Shown here: one piece after another, positions 10,029 through 20,032 of the stretch
Position numbering within the stretch: position 1 is the stretch's first letter
How the letters are laid out: every line of letters starts with the position of its first letter
DNA from: Prorocentrum cordatum
Taxonomy: Eukaryota; Sar; Dinophyceae; Prorocentrales; Prorocentraceae
Direction: 5' to 3'
NCBI GenBank assembly: GCA_963575745.1
Contig: CAUYUJ010021684.1
Coordinates: 47,501-111,500 of the forward strand
DNA length: 64,000 bases
Position numbers and translations under genes: made by a program
Notes under the pieces: model-generated
Seen by the model: the letters and a program-made list of their open reading frames with translations, nothing else
The model's database searches: none
What the model was told of the DNA's origin: nothing

Positions 10029-10997
10029 ATGGCTCCTCGTTGCGCGGTCGTCGCCGTCATTGCTTTGGTCATCGCCGCGCCAGCCGCTGTCCTGGGATCT
10101 CAGCCCCCTGAGTGTAAGCGCTTCGATGAGATTTATGCCAGCGGCAAGGAGCTCTGCGAGAACATGTGGAACGACGCCTTTACCTATGAAGAAGACGAGG
10201 CCAAGGCCTACACGATGTGGTTCTATGACGCAGAGAATCCCAACGATGCGACCTCTGAGAGCCTGGGCCTTCTGACGGGCGACCACGAAGTGTGCCACCT
10301 GGACTACTTCCACAAGGACACTCCGGGGCCTGAGCCCGATGGCTTCAGCGAGTGTCACCCTTGGAAGGACAATGCCTGCTGCAGCCATGACACCGTCATG
10401 AGTGCCACGACGCTCAAGGAGGCCTACGGCCAGGAGTTCCACTGGGACCGCTGCGGCCCGCTGAGCCCGGAGTGTGAGCGCTTCTTCGTTCAGGAGGCGT
10501 GTTTCTACGAGTGCGATCCGAACGCCGGGCTCTTCCGGAAGTGGAACTCGACCGAGTACGACCCCAGGTGCGATGCCTACGCTGAGGGGTACGACGAGGC
10601 CTTCGCGACGGCCCAGGGTTGTGACCACAACACGTGGCAGATGCACAAGATGCCGATCAAGGCTTCGTACTGCGACGCGTGGCTCACGGCCTGCGCAAAG
10701 GACAGGTTCTGCGCGACGGGTGGCGGTGACTTCTTCAGCTGCGCGGCGCACTACGAGGCCTCCGACGCCAGCGCGGCCGAGATCGCTCGCCTGGAGGCGG
10801 ACTTGGAGCAGAGCTCGGGGCTGGGTGCCGGCATCGTTGCCGTCATCTCTGCGCTGGCAGTCTTCGCCGCTCTCGGGGTGTCGGGCGCGTGCTGGCTGGT
10901 CCACCGTGAGAAGAAGGGGCGGCCCGTGTTCGGGGAGCTGCGGGAGCCGAGCGTGCCGGCCGCCAGCGACGGCATGACCATCGGCAATTCCGCTTGA
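10029..10997 (+). CDS. Folate-receptor-like (FOLR) membrane protein under TPP riboswitch control
   Basis: 322 residues, intronless, ATG at 10029 and TGA at 10995-10997. Residues 1-24 (MAPRCAVVAVIALVIA...) form a signal peptide, which is why this ATG is preferred over an in-frame ATG at 9795 that would translate the riboswitch. The ectodomain is cysteine-rich with the folate-receptor pattern: CHPWKDNACC, then WDRCGPLSPECERFF, then CFYECDPNAG, then SYCDAWLTAC. One transmembrane helix lies at about 269-291, followed by a basic cytoplasmic tail; animal folate receptors are instead GPI-anchored and shorter. Members of this family bind folate or riboflavin. Here the upstream TPP aptamer argues that the ligand is thiamin, a thiamin phosphate or a pyrimidine precursor, as proposed for riboswitch-linked FOLR-like genes in other algae. 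Binding specificity cannot be read from the sequence. A near-identical duplicate ends at 418. Confidence 0.88.
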   Translation: MAPRCAVVAVIALVIAAPAAVLGSQPPECKRFDEIYASGKELCENMWNDAFTYEEDEAKAYTMWFYDAENPNDATSESLGLLTGDHEVCHLDYFHKDTPGPEPDGFSECHPWKDNACCSHDTVMSATTLKEAYGQEFHWDRCGPLSPECERFFVQEACFYECDPNAGLFRKWNSTEYDPRCDAYAEGYDEAFATAQGCDHNTWQMHKMPIKASYCDAWLTACAKDRFCATGGGDFFSCAAHYEASDASAAEIARLEADLEQSSGLGAGIVAVISALAVFAALGVSGACWLVHREKKGRPVFGELREPSVPAASDGMTIGNSA

Positions 10998-13900
10998 GCA
11001 GGCGGGCCGCAGAGACATGTAAATACAGAATGATTGGACCGAAGGCGCCTGCGGCGGACAACCGCTGCCCCCTCTTGCCCCCTGGAAACGCCTGCGTGGC
11101 CACGCGTTGTGGACACGCTCGGGGGAACAGTTGGGGAGAGACAGAGATGGAGAGAGAGAGGACGAGGACGAGGGCGAGGGCGAGGACGGGGAGAGGGAGG
11201 TGGAGGCGGAGGAGGAGGAGGCCTCTTGGAGGCCTCTTGGGCCTCCTGTCCTGGGGTGCTTCCTTCGGGCCCCGTGAGGGTATCTGAGAGCCTCTTGGCG
11301 GCCTCTCAAGGGGCTGTGGATGCTTCCCGGCCGTATTGGAGGTCTTTGTGGCCCTCGTGGGGCCGTCTTGGGGTCTTCTTGTGCAGTCTTAGGCCTTCTT
11401 GACCCCCTCTTGGGGGCTCCTGGGGCCGCTTGGCAGTGCTTGGCATCGCTTGACACTGCTTGGCATTGCTTGGCACTGCTTGGCATTGCTTGGCATTGCT
11501 TGACATTGCTTGGCATTGCTTGGCATTGCTTTGCATTGCTTGATTTTGCTTGACTTTGCTTTGCATGTTGTGGCATTGCTTGGCATTGCTCCGCATGAGG
11601 TACCGAGGGCGGGGAACCCGAGGAACCCGAAGAACCTCCGAGCAACGAGCAAAGTAACAGTAGGAGGCACCAACCTTTCACCAAGTCAGAACCCCCTAGT
11701 TGGGAAAAAAGGAGAGGGCCCGAATCCTTGACTCACCTAAGGAAAACCAATGATTTGGGCATATTCAGAGCCGCCTGGAGGGCCTAGTGGAGCCATGTTA
11801 GGCCGTCTCGCGAGCCTCTTGAGCCGTCTTGGACTGTCTTGGGGTCCTCTTGGGCCGTGTCGGCGGCATATTGAGGCCATCTTGGCATCTTGGCGTCGTG
11901 GGACGTCTTGGAGGCCATGTTGGGCCATTCTGGAGGCGAGTTGCATTGACTTTGTGGTCTTTCCGGATTGCTGGCGTGCTGAGCCAGAAACCTTTTGGAA
12001 GGGCCCCAAGGGGAAGTACACATTAGGCCCGCTGCGCGCCATTTTGCAAGCAGAAGGGAATCGCGGATCGAAGACGCCGACGGCCAATCACAGCCGCCCC
12101 TTGCCTTTTGGAAACGCCCACGCGGCTAGACGTTGGGCCGAAGCTTGGCGAAGCTACCATAACATGTGTTTCCCTAGCCGGTGTGGAACCCCTTGGGGGG
12201 GAACATTGAGGAGAGTAAGAGAAAGGAGGATGAGGAGACGGAGGAGGAGGAGGAGGACGAGGAGGAGGAGGAAGAAGAGGAGGCCGTCTCCAGGCCCTCT
12301 TGATGCCTCCTGGAACTTCTTGGTGGCCTCTGAGAGGCCTCTTGGGGGCCTCACTTGGGCCGCAGAGGGGCCTTCTGAAGCCTTTGGAGCTTCTTGGAGG
12401 TCTCTGACGGGCCTTTGGGCGTTCGGAGGCCGTCTTGGGGCCCTCTCTGGGCAGTCGTGGGTCCCTCTTTTTCGGCGCTTGAGGGCAATCGTGGAGGTCG
12501 ATGGGGCCTTCTTGCTTGGGGGCCTCTTGGGGGCTCTCTTGGGCCGTCTTGCTGGCCTCTTCGGGGTCTCTTGGGCCGTCTTGCGGCGATCTTGGGGGCC
12601 TATGTGGCTGAGCGTCGGGAGATCGACATGGCGAGCACGCGAACATGGTCGGGAAACCTGTTTGGAAAATCAATGATGCTGTCCTCTTGGAGCACTCTTG
12701 GGGCGTCTTGGGGGCCTCTTGGGCCGTCTGGAGGGCTTCTTCGGCCGTCTTGAAGGCGTCTTGCGATCATCTTGGGCTCCGTTGGGGCAATATTTGCCAT
12801 CTTGGAGGCCATCTTGGAACACTATTGGCCGTCTTGGAGGCGAGTTTTCTGGCGTTTCCCCTCCGTGCGGGTCCTTGCGCGCATGCGCGCGCCCTTGCGC
12901 GCCGTTGCGCGTCATTGCGCGCCTTTGCGCGTCCTTCTGGGTGGCCTGCGGGTTGGGCCGAAGGCCTGTTAGAAACCTTCAAGACGGACCAACAATTTCC
13001 TAGCATTTGGCACGCCGGGCACCCCTGTGGCAAGCCAACAGGGGGCGGCGGATCCAGTGGCTCTCGGCCCATCTCGCCACCGTGCCTGGGTCGTGCACCA
13101 GAAGCTTCTCGAAGGCCTCTTGAGCGCTCCTGTTGAGAGTCTCCTGAGGCCTCCTGGGTCGCCGGAGGCCTTGGGGGCATCATCTGGAGGAGGCGTCAGG
13201 GGGCTCCTTCGAGTCCCACCTCGTTGGGCCCTTCTCGGGGGCTCAGGGGCTGTCTTGGGAATGCTGGGCAGACCGAAAGAAGGCGAGGCCACGAGAGTCA
13301 CAATATTCCACACGCAGTACTTTGCCTGACAGGCTTCGTCTCTCCGGCGGTCTCCCAGAGTCTCCAAGACGGGTTTTTGTGGCGATCCTGGAGCATGCTG
13401 ACTGGACCACAGCGGCGCAAGGGAGAGCTTGCACAACAAGTGTATGCCCAAGGAGATCCATCTACTCTTCCGAGGCTTTGGGAAACGCCGTGCGGAGATC
13501 CCCGGGAGCGGAGATCCCGGGGACATCATGGGTCCTGGCATCGCTCGGACGTGTGCATTTTTTTCTCGGCGGGGACCATCGAGATGCATCCTGACCATCG
13601 AGCAAAAAAAACACGCACGAGACCGGACAATGCACAGGAAATGGACGTCCGAGCGATGGCAAGGGGTCCAGCGCCCTTCTACCAGCATTTGAATTTCGAC
13701 ACTCAGAACCAAGGTTTGTTCGAGGTTTCGAAACATTATGTTCAGTGCAAGCGGCACGGCGGCGGATTTTGGCTGGACTTGCGGGGCTTGGCTTGGAGAG
13801 CCACGTTGTTCGTTTCGACCCCCCCAGCACAGTTGTGGCTCCAGCACTGGCTGCTCTTTCATGCCAGAGGCCATGCCGCTGTCAAGTTTCCACTTCCGTT

Positions 13901-14355
13901 GCATCGAAGCGGGTGATTGACACGTCCGCGCACGCACCCCTCCTCCGCGACCAAAAAAGTGTTCGAGATGCGCTCGCTTGGATTTGAGAACGTGCCACAG
14001 TAGAGCGTGCCGTGTGGGCCAAGGCCTGAGCAGCGATGATTGGAGTAATGCGCGCCCCGCACATCCCCATCAGCCCACCCAGAGACGATTCCAGGGCGAG
14101 CTCTCGATGGAAGGGAGGCGGAGGATCAGCAGCGGAGCGAGTGAAGCAGAGGATTTTCGCGGGCTGTGCAGGCAGGCGAGAGGGCGCGCGGCATCGGGCG
14201 CGAGGGGGACGAGGATGGAGGAGGGATCATTGACCAATCTGCCAGGGCCGCCATTGGCAGTCCTTCGAGGGTGACGCAGGCACTGTCACATGGGAGCACC
14301 CTTCGCCTCTTGTCGTAGCCTCTTGCCGAGAGATGATGGCCAGGGGAGCCCCTTG
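10580..14355 (+). repeat. Segmental duplication, copy B
   Basis: Direct copy of 1-4979, starting inside the folate-receptor-like gene and continuing through its 3' flank. Compared with copy A it lacks the interval 2507-3453, with a single 16-bp junction word at 13039-13054. It also lacks the AT-rich insert and the TCGG MITE, and it carries a different TIR element at 13536-13663. Similarity ends at 14355. Confidence 0.93.
13536..13663. mobile_element. TIR element (MITE) unique to duplication copy B
   Basis: A 128-bp insertion relative to copy A. The left end TGGCATCGCTCGGACGT is an inverted match (16 of 17) to the right end ACGTCCGAGCGATGGCA. GGGTCC at 13530-13535 and 13664-13669 is a probable 6-bp target duplication; copy A has a single GCGTCC at the equivalent place near 4091. 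Non-coding. Confidence 0.8.
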
Positions 14356-14416
14356 TCCATCGGCCCCTCCCCGCTCCGAAACCACAGGAGTGGCATCCCA
14401 GAGCGAAGGGAAGCAG

Positions 14417-14473
14417 AAGATGCGGAGGAGGAGGAGGAGGAGGAGGAGGAGGAGGAGGAGGAGGAGGAGGAGG
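14417..14473. repeat. GGA microsatellite
   Basis: About 19 units of GGA/GAG immediately beyond the end of duplication copy B. Confidence 0.95.
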
Positions 14474-14611
14474 GGGAGAGACAAGCTAGGTGCGCTCGCG
14501 TCAGATCTGACGTCCTACCCCTCCCTCCCATCCCTTACCATGGCGCTGATTTTCTCTATCCGCGGACGCGTGTCGTAGCGGACCTGTGGCTCCGCGCGCG
14601 CGTGCGTAGTG

Positions 14612-14820
14612 GGTGGTGGTGCACGTGCGTGCGTGCGTGCGTGCGTGTGTGCGTGGTTGTGGTGGTGCTGGTGCTGGTGCTGGTGCTGGTGCTGGTGCTG
14701 GTGCTGGTGCTGGTGCTGGTGCTGGTGCTGGTGCTGGTGCTGGTTGTGATGGTGGTGGTGGTGGTGGTGGTGGTGGTGGTGGTGGTGGTGGTGGTGGTGG
14801 TGGTGGTGGTGGTGGTGCGG
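14612..14820. repeat. Compound microsatellite: GTGC, then GGTGCT, then GTG
   Basis: A short GTGC run (about 14623-14650) passes into a regular GGTGCT hexamer array (about 14660-14742) and then a pure GTG array (about 14749-14818). The three blocks share a GTG core, so they look like successive expansions from one another. Confidence 0.93.
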
Positions 14821-15227
14821 CGCGGTGGTGGCGGGCGGATGGGCGCGCGAGAAAGAGGCCCGCGCTGGGGCGAGAACGCCATCCTGAACGACGGAGGCCA
14901 AACACCGATCCGAAAATGAGGCCCACGCTGCAGCGGGAGCACGATTCGGAACGATTCGGGAGCAGAAATGAGGCCGGCGCCTCAGCGAGAGTATCATTTT
15001 GAAAAAAACGCAAGCGAAAACCCGTTTCCCGGGAATCCTGTGTGTAAAAAAACAGTACGCGGGGGGCGCTCGGCCCGAAAATGACGCCGGCGCCTCAGCG
15101 AGAGCCGTTTCCCGGGATTTCCCGGGAATCCTGTGTGTGTAAAAAACAATACGCGGAGGGTGCGCGGCCATCACCCGGACGCCATCAGGGGAAGAGGGAG
15201 AGTATTTTCATATTGAGTAATTGTAGA

Positions 15228-15545
15228 AGGAGGAGGAGGAGGAGGAGGAGGAGGAGGAGGAGAGGAGAGGAAGAGGAGGAGAAGGAGGAGGGAGGGAGGA
15301 GGAGGAGGAGAGAGGAGGAGGAGGAGGAAGGAGAGAGGAGGAGGAGGAGGAGGAGGAGGAGGAGGAGAGGAGGAGGAGGAGGAGGAGGAGGAGGAGGAGG
15401 AGGAGGAGGAGGAGGAAGGAGGAGGAGGAGAGGAGGAGGAGGAGGAGAGGGAGGAGGAGGAAGGGGAGGAAGAGGAGGAGGAGGAGGAGGAGGAGGAGGA
15501 GGAGAAGGAGGAGGAGGAGAAGGAGGAAGAGGAGGAGGAGGAGCA
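15228..15545. repeat. GGA/GGAGA microsatellite
   Basis: About 320 bases of imperfect GGA units with AGAG interruptions. Frames are poly-Glu, poly-Arg or poly-Gly and are not genes. It directly precedes copy 1 of the 160-bp dispersed repeat by about 170 bases. Confidence 0.95.
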
Positions 15546-15712
15546 GCGGAGCCAGTGCAGCAGAGCATTTTCCTGCTCTGCCCTCGCGCAGAGGGCCGCC
15601 CCTCCGCAGCCGCCCCCGCCCGCCCCTGGCGCGAGAGCAGCCCTTGGCCGCGGAGCCCCCCCCACCAGTCTAGGCCTCCCAGATGGGGTCCGAGAAGACC
15701 TGGGAGGGGAAG

Positions 15713-15868
15713 CAAGAACACATAGACACAACGAATCGTCGATTCCCCAAAAATTGTGGGAAAGTATTGGAAGGGGGGGGGGGAAGACAACACCCAGAAG
15801 ATATGGGAATATATGGGGAATCCTGCTATTTGTGTCGATTTATTTGTGTGCCCCAGGGCCCCTTTCAT
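15713..15868 (+). repeat. 160-bp dispersed repeat, copy 1 of 5
   Basis: Shares an ordered set of blocks with 55968-56131, 56817-56973, 57172-57308 and 62016-62174, all on the plus strand. The blocks are ACACAGACA, AATCGTCGATTCCCC, a TATGGGAAAATATGG core, GGGGGGAAGACA, ACCCAG, TATTTGTGTG, and a CCAGGGCCCCTTTCA end. No coding frame is conserved between copies. Confidence 0.85.
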
Positions 15869-15884
15869 AGATGGGGTCGCAGGA

Positions 15885-16050
15885 TCGCGCCACATCGCCG
15901 ATGCATCGCCGATGCGGCTCGATGTGGGGCCCGATTTGCTCCACGTCGACGTCGCCGATGCATCGCCGACGTCGGCGATGCACCTCCAGGGCATCGCCGA
16001 TGCATCGCCGATGTATTGGCGATGCGTCGCGATCTTCCGACCCCATCTGC
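15885..16050. repeat. CGATGCATCG-rich dispersed repeat (uninterrupted copy)
   Basis: Dense CGCCGATGCATCG words in both orientations make nested palindromes. An interrupted copy of the same sequence flanks the large transposon: 19000-19063 corresponds to the part ending GATTTG at 15938, and 47268 onward corresponds to CTCCACG from 15939. Related fragments occur at about 16990-17030 and 61490-61530. Confidence 0.8.
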
Positions 16051-16194
16051 TCCGACCCCGCCTGGCAGGCCTCTAACCACCCGCGGCGCCCCGGCGGCGC
16101 GCGGATGGATCGCCCTCCGGCGGCGCGCGTTGATGGGGGAGCGATGGCTCGAAATCGGTGGGCCCGGGGGGCGCAGGCTCTCTTCCCAGACATC

Positions 16195-16348
16195 TCGGGG
16201 TTGGACAGACCTCCCTCCTACCCTGACACGTCGATTAAGGAATTGGGCGTCGCGGCCGTCATTTTTGCGGGTCCAGGCCCGTCGGTTTCGGTCCCAGGCC
16301 GTTTTCACTAAGGGGAGGTTTACGAAAGGGAGGTTTGTCCACCGCCGA
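16195..16348. mobile_element. TCGG-family MITE, copy 2
   Basis: 154 bp with the same terminal inverted repeats as 4129-4301 (TCGGGGTTGGACAGACC at the left, GGTTTGTCCACCGCCGA at the right). It is flanked by a perfect 5-bp target duplication ACATC at 16190-16194 and 16349-16353. Internally it shares the TGACACGTCGATTAAGG and GTCGCGGCCGTCATTT blocks with the other copies. Confidence 0.92.
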
Positions 16349-17164
16349 ACATCGGGCGTCTCGAGGAGATCGAGAATGAGGCTTTTCGCCGTTTTTGGCC
16401 TCTCGGGGCCCTCGCCGGGCGTCGGGCCCGTCAAAAAACTACCCGGGATGAAAAACCGGTTCTGGGGAGGCGGTCGGAAGATCGGAGGCCCGTGCCTCGA
16501 AAAAATCGAGACGTCGGATGTCAAGGGCTGGGGCGAGGATCAGTTCATTCTTTAGCGTTCCGGAACGCTCTCAGAGCCCTCTGGGCCGATCCGAGAAGGC
16601 CGCGGCGCTCGACACAGCTTCCAGAGCCGCCGGATCCCAGAGATCCTCGATTTCTTACCCGAATTGTATCTTCGTCCTGGTGTCGTCCTACTTGTCTGTG
16701 GGTGTAAGGCCAGCGTCTTTCAGAAGCAGCCTCATTCTGAGAAGCCTTCCCCCCTCCCCCTGCCCCCCTGTGTGCTCCGCCAACAGACGCAGAAGGTGGC
16801 CAGGGGGGAGTTGTGCTCCTTGGTGGAAGCCTCAGAGGGTCCCCGAAGCTTCTTTCCTTCGTAAGATGTGGTCGGCATCTGGACGAGGTCTGCACGACAG
16901 TAAAAGAGACTTCTTGACGAAATCTGGCCGAAAGGGGCCCGGGCCGCCCCCCCCCCCCTCGCCCGGGAGCGCGCGGCAGCGCTGTCGGGGGGTTGTCGCC
17001 GATGTACCGGCGATGTATCGTCGATGCCAGGTCGTTATACCCACCCCCGTCGCTCCCTAATCAGCGCCTCGAGCAAGAAAAGGAGTGCGGCCCGTCTGTC
17101 CCCACGTTTGGCCTCCGGAGGCCGGGGCTCGGGCTGCGGAGTCGCCAACAATCAACCACGCGCA

Positions 17165-17315
17165 GACGGGGGGGGGGAGGGGCGGAGGTTTCTTAGAGGA
17201 AGGAGGCTGCTTCTTAGAAGGCGCGAGTCTTGTCTGTAGACGTAGGGCCCGCGCCGCCTTGTAAGAAGCAGCCTCCTTCTAAGAAACCGTCCCCCTCCCC
17301 CATACCCCCACGCAC
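17165..17315. repeat. Inverted repeat with about 30-bp arms
   Basis: TTTCTTAGAGGAAGGAGGCTGC beginning at 17190 (shown here only by its key blocks TTTCTTAGA and GGAGGCTGCTTCTTA) pairs with TAAGAAGCAGCCTCC and TCTAAGAAA at 17257-17288. The arms continue weakly into G-rich and C-rich flanks. A third, direct relative lies at about 16715-16770 (AGAAGCAGCCTCATTCTGAGAAG). Confidence 0.75.
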
Positions 17316-17875
17316 CGAACATGCCGGAGCGACAGACGCCAGGGCAGAGAGAGTCAGCCAAGCAAGTGGTCGTGATTATGATACTTTCCAGGATATCCAG
17401 ATTTTCGGGGATGCCGCAGATGTCCCAAAGTTCCACACGGGGTGCAGAGACGAGGGCTGCGAGATACTCCGTGGAAATCCTGGAACGAATCCTGAGCCAA
17501 TCCTATCATGACATCGTTCTCGTCCTAGAGAGGGTCGCCGGCTGACCTGAGCCAGGGCCCCCACGGGTTCTCAGGCTTGGGCGGCCTCTGCACTGTGGAG
17601 CGCCGCCTCCGCGGGTGCCCCTGAATGCCCCGGGCGGTGCGCGCCCCAACGGTTGGGGTGCTGGGGCCGCCCAGGCTGCTCGGGGTGGCCTGCTGAGGCC
17701 AACCAGGACCACCGTCGGAGCGCTTACGAAGGATGAGCGAGCGACTTGCCCAGGTTGCCCCTGCGTCCTTCCCCTTCGGCCCAACAGCCGGTGTCCCTGA
17801 AGCCCTGGTCGGTCCGCGCCCTGGGGTTGGTCAAGCAGTGGCGAAGCGTCCTGGCTCGCCTATAGCCCCACCAAG

Positions 17876-18018
17876 TAATGTTCTAAGAACCTTTCGTGGT
17901 TCCCACGCAATGTTCTTAGAACATTTCTGGTTGGGATCGTCTTGTTTTATCACATCGGGTTTATGGTCTAAGAACATTGTTTTTTGGTCTTAGAACATTT
18001 TTGGGTTCTAAGAACATT
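17876..18018. repeat. Cluster of five TTCTWAGAAC palindromes
   Basis: TTCTAAGAAC or TTCTTAGAAC-type words occur five times in about 140 bases (near 17880, 17912, 17968, 17988 and 18009), often extended to ATGTTCTTAGAACAT. The cluster is AT-rich compared with its surroundings. A diverged relative of its right flank (AAGAACA...CGTGGTAGG...GGAATGC...GGACGGT) is found at 61390-61440. Confidence 0.7.
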
Positions 18019-19063
18019 TCGTGGTAGGACTATAGGAATGCCGGGACGGTCGGTCCCTGCTCAAGTTGGGGTTGTTGGGGCCGCCTAGGTTGCTCGGGAT
18101 GGCCTGCTGATAGGGGAGCACGGGGACACACGACAACACAAGCATGACAATTCGGAGGTCCGCGCGGGTTCCTCGGATCGGCGCCAGGGCCCCCTGGCGG
18201 CACCTCTGGCGCCGCCCCATGGCCCTCTCTGCGCGCCAGGGAGGGCCGACCCGGGAAGTCTGCGCGGACCTCCGAGCTTTGATGTCTACGTCATTGCTTG
18301 TAGGCCTTACCAAGGAGCGAAGTCGTCGGTCGTCGACATTGCCGCTTCGGATGAGCTCGGCTTCTCTGCCGAATCCATCGTTGGGCTCAGCTTCTGGGCT
18401 CTTTATGCGGAGTCCTACTGCGGCCCCGACCCCGGCCACCATTCAAAAAAAGGGTGAATCAGGCAAGGCGTGCGTGGAATCTTCGAGCTGAGTAGTTTCT
18501 GGAAGACGCCCCCCCCACCCGCGCACACACACACACACACACAAGCGATTCATTATCTGCAAGAAGCCTAAGAAGGGAACAGGGCCCATGGTGCCACGAC
18601 CTGTTTGCGACGGCGGAGGTTTGGGAAGGAGGGAGAGGAGAGGAGAGGAGAGGGAGGAGAGGAGGAGGAGAGGAGGAGGAGAAGGAGGAGGAGGAGGAGG
18701 GGAAGATGAGGGAGGGTGGAAGAAGGACCAGCATCCACCCCACCTTCCCATCCTTCCTTCTTCCCACTCCTGAGGCTTTCTTCTCCATCGCTCCCTTCCT
18801 TACTTCTCCCACTACCTCCCACGTGTCCCTCCACCACCACCCCCACCACCTTCCCCCCCTCGGTCCTCTCCATCTCTCCTTTCTCGCCCCCTGCCCCTTT
18901 CCCGTCCTCACTCTGCACACGTACACGCACACAGCGGTTCGTGCTCTTCCCAGGATCGGATCAGCATAAATCTAGGCCTCCCAGATCGTGTTGGAGTGGT
19001 TGGGTGAGGAGAGTCGAGCCGCATCGCCGATGCGTCAAAGCGGCTCGATGTGAATTCCAATTG

Positions 19064-19773
19064 GTTTCCTCTTGGACTCTCCGCCTCTACCCCTCAGGCG
19101 GATCGGGCTCGCCTGGGCCTGCTGGCCCTGAGCCTTCAGGCCGCCTCTGACAAACCTCCTCCTCCTCCTCCTCGCCTCTTTATCTCCTGATGATGACGAG
19201 GAGGACGGGCGCACCTTTTTCCTCGGCATGATGGCGCCCGCGATCCAGCTCGCGGGCGCGAGCTCTGCGGCTGGCGACCCTCGCCGCCGCTGGACCCCCC
19301 GCGAGAAGCCTCGCGGGGAGCGAAGACCGCGCCGACCGCTGTGCGGCAAGCGCGTGCGAGCCCCCTGGTGGGGCCCGCCGAGCAAACTCGGCTGGGGCCC
19401 CACCCCCCTGGTGTGGGTGGGTGGGACCCCAAAAATATTCGCGGCTCCGCAGGAGCCTTGAGCAAACGGCGGCGGAGGAGGACAACAGGAGAGGAGGCTA
19501 CGAGGCGGGAGGAAACCCACTGTTCTCACGAACGATCACGTTTCCTCCTGGACTTTCCGCCTCAAAACCTCAGGCGGATCGGGCTCGCCTGGGCCTGCTG
19601 GCCCCGAGCCCTCAGGCCGCCTCTGACAAACCTCCTCCTCCTCCTCGCCTCTTTATCTCCTGGTGATGACGAGGAGGACGGGCGCACCTTTTTCCTCGGC
19701 ATGATGGCGCCCGCGATCCAGCTCGCGGGCGCGAGCTCTGCGGCTGGCGACCCTCGCCGCCGCTGGACCCCCC
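19064..19773 (-). repeat. B2, A2 and B1 terminal repeats of the large YR element
   Basis: B2 is 19064-19300 and B1 is 19540-19773. They are near-identical; B2 has one extra CCT and a few substitutions (CTCTACCCC for CTCAAAACC). A2 is 19426-19539, touching B1 with no spacer and separated from B2 by 125 bases. B1-A2 contact is what a circular intermediate of a split-repeat element predicts. Confidence 0.9.
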
Positions 19774-20032
19774 TCGTGCTCTTTTAGCGGCTCATCGCCG
19801 CCCCGTCCGGTGCCCCACGCACCAGTCCTCCTCCTTGCGCGCCACGGGGCCCACCTCGAGGGCCCCCGCGCGCACTGGCGGGGGGACCTGGCCCCACACG
19901 GCCCAGCACTCCTGGCTATGCCTGACGCCGCACTGCCAGCCTCAAGGCTCCCCTGCGCTCTCAGCTCAGGCCTGATCGGCCCCCCGCTGCCCACGCGTTC
20001 TGAGCCTCAGACCAACGCGACGGCGCAACCTC

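Larger units (their letters stand above)
16354..19063. other. Gene-poor repeat region
   Basis: No gene is recognised. The region holds two partial copies of a TTCTTAGAAGGAGGCTGC-type repeat, an inverted repeat CGGAGGTCCGCGC at 18153-18165 and 18262-18274, and a pair of GGGGCCGCC(C/T)AGG(C/T)TGCTCGGG blocks near 17665 and 18079 that bracket the TTCTAAGAAC cluster. There is also a CA run (18528-18542) and a GGA-rich stretch (18620-18720). Open frames here lack domain signatures. Confidence 0.6.

Noticed and set aside
9981-11684. 567-codon minus-strand frame across the receptor gene
   Set aside because: Antisense shadow of a GC-rich coding region; composition is Arg/Val/Pro-biased and the sense frame has clear domains and a riboswitch.
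15171-15731. Poly-Ser/Pro/Glu/Arg frames in GGA and CCT tracts (also 55245-56516, 58841-59854, 60170-61114)
   Set aside because: Simple-sequence translations with no domain; composition follows the repeat unit in every frame.
17878-18016. Heat-shock-element interpretation of TTCTAAGAAC words
   Set aside because: Spacing between TTC and GAA is three bases rather than the two of a canonical element, and no gene start lies next to it.
18153-18274. 13-bp inverted repeat CGGAGGTCCGCGC as a transposon end
   Set aside because: Only one copy was seen and there is no flanking duplication, so it is kept as a plain inverted repeat.
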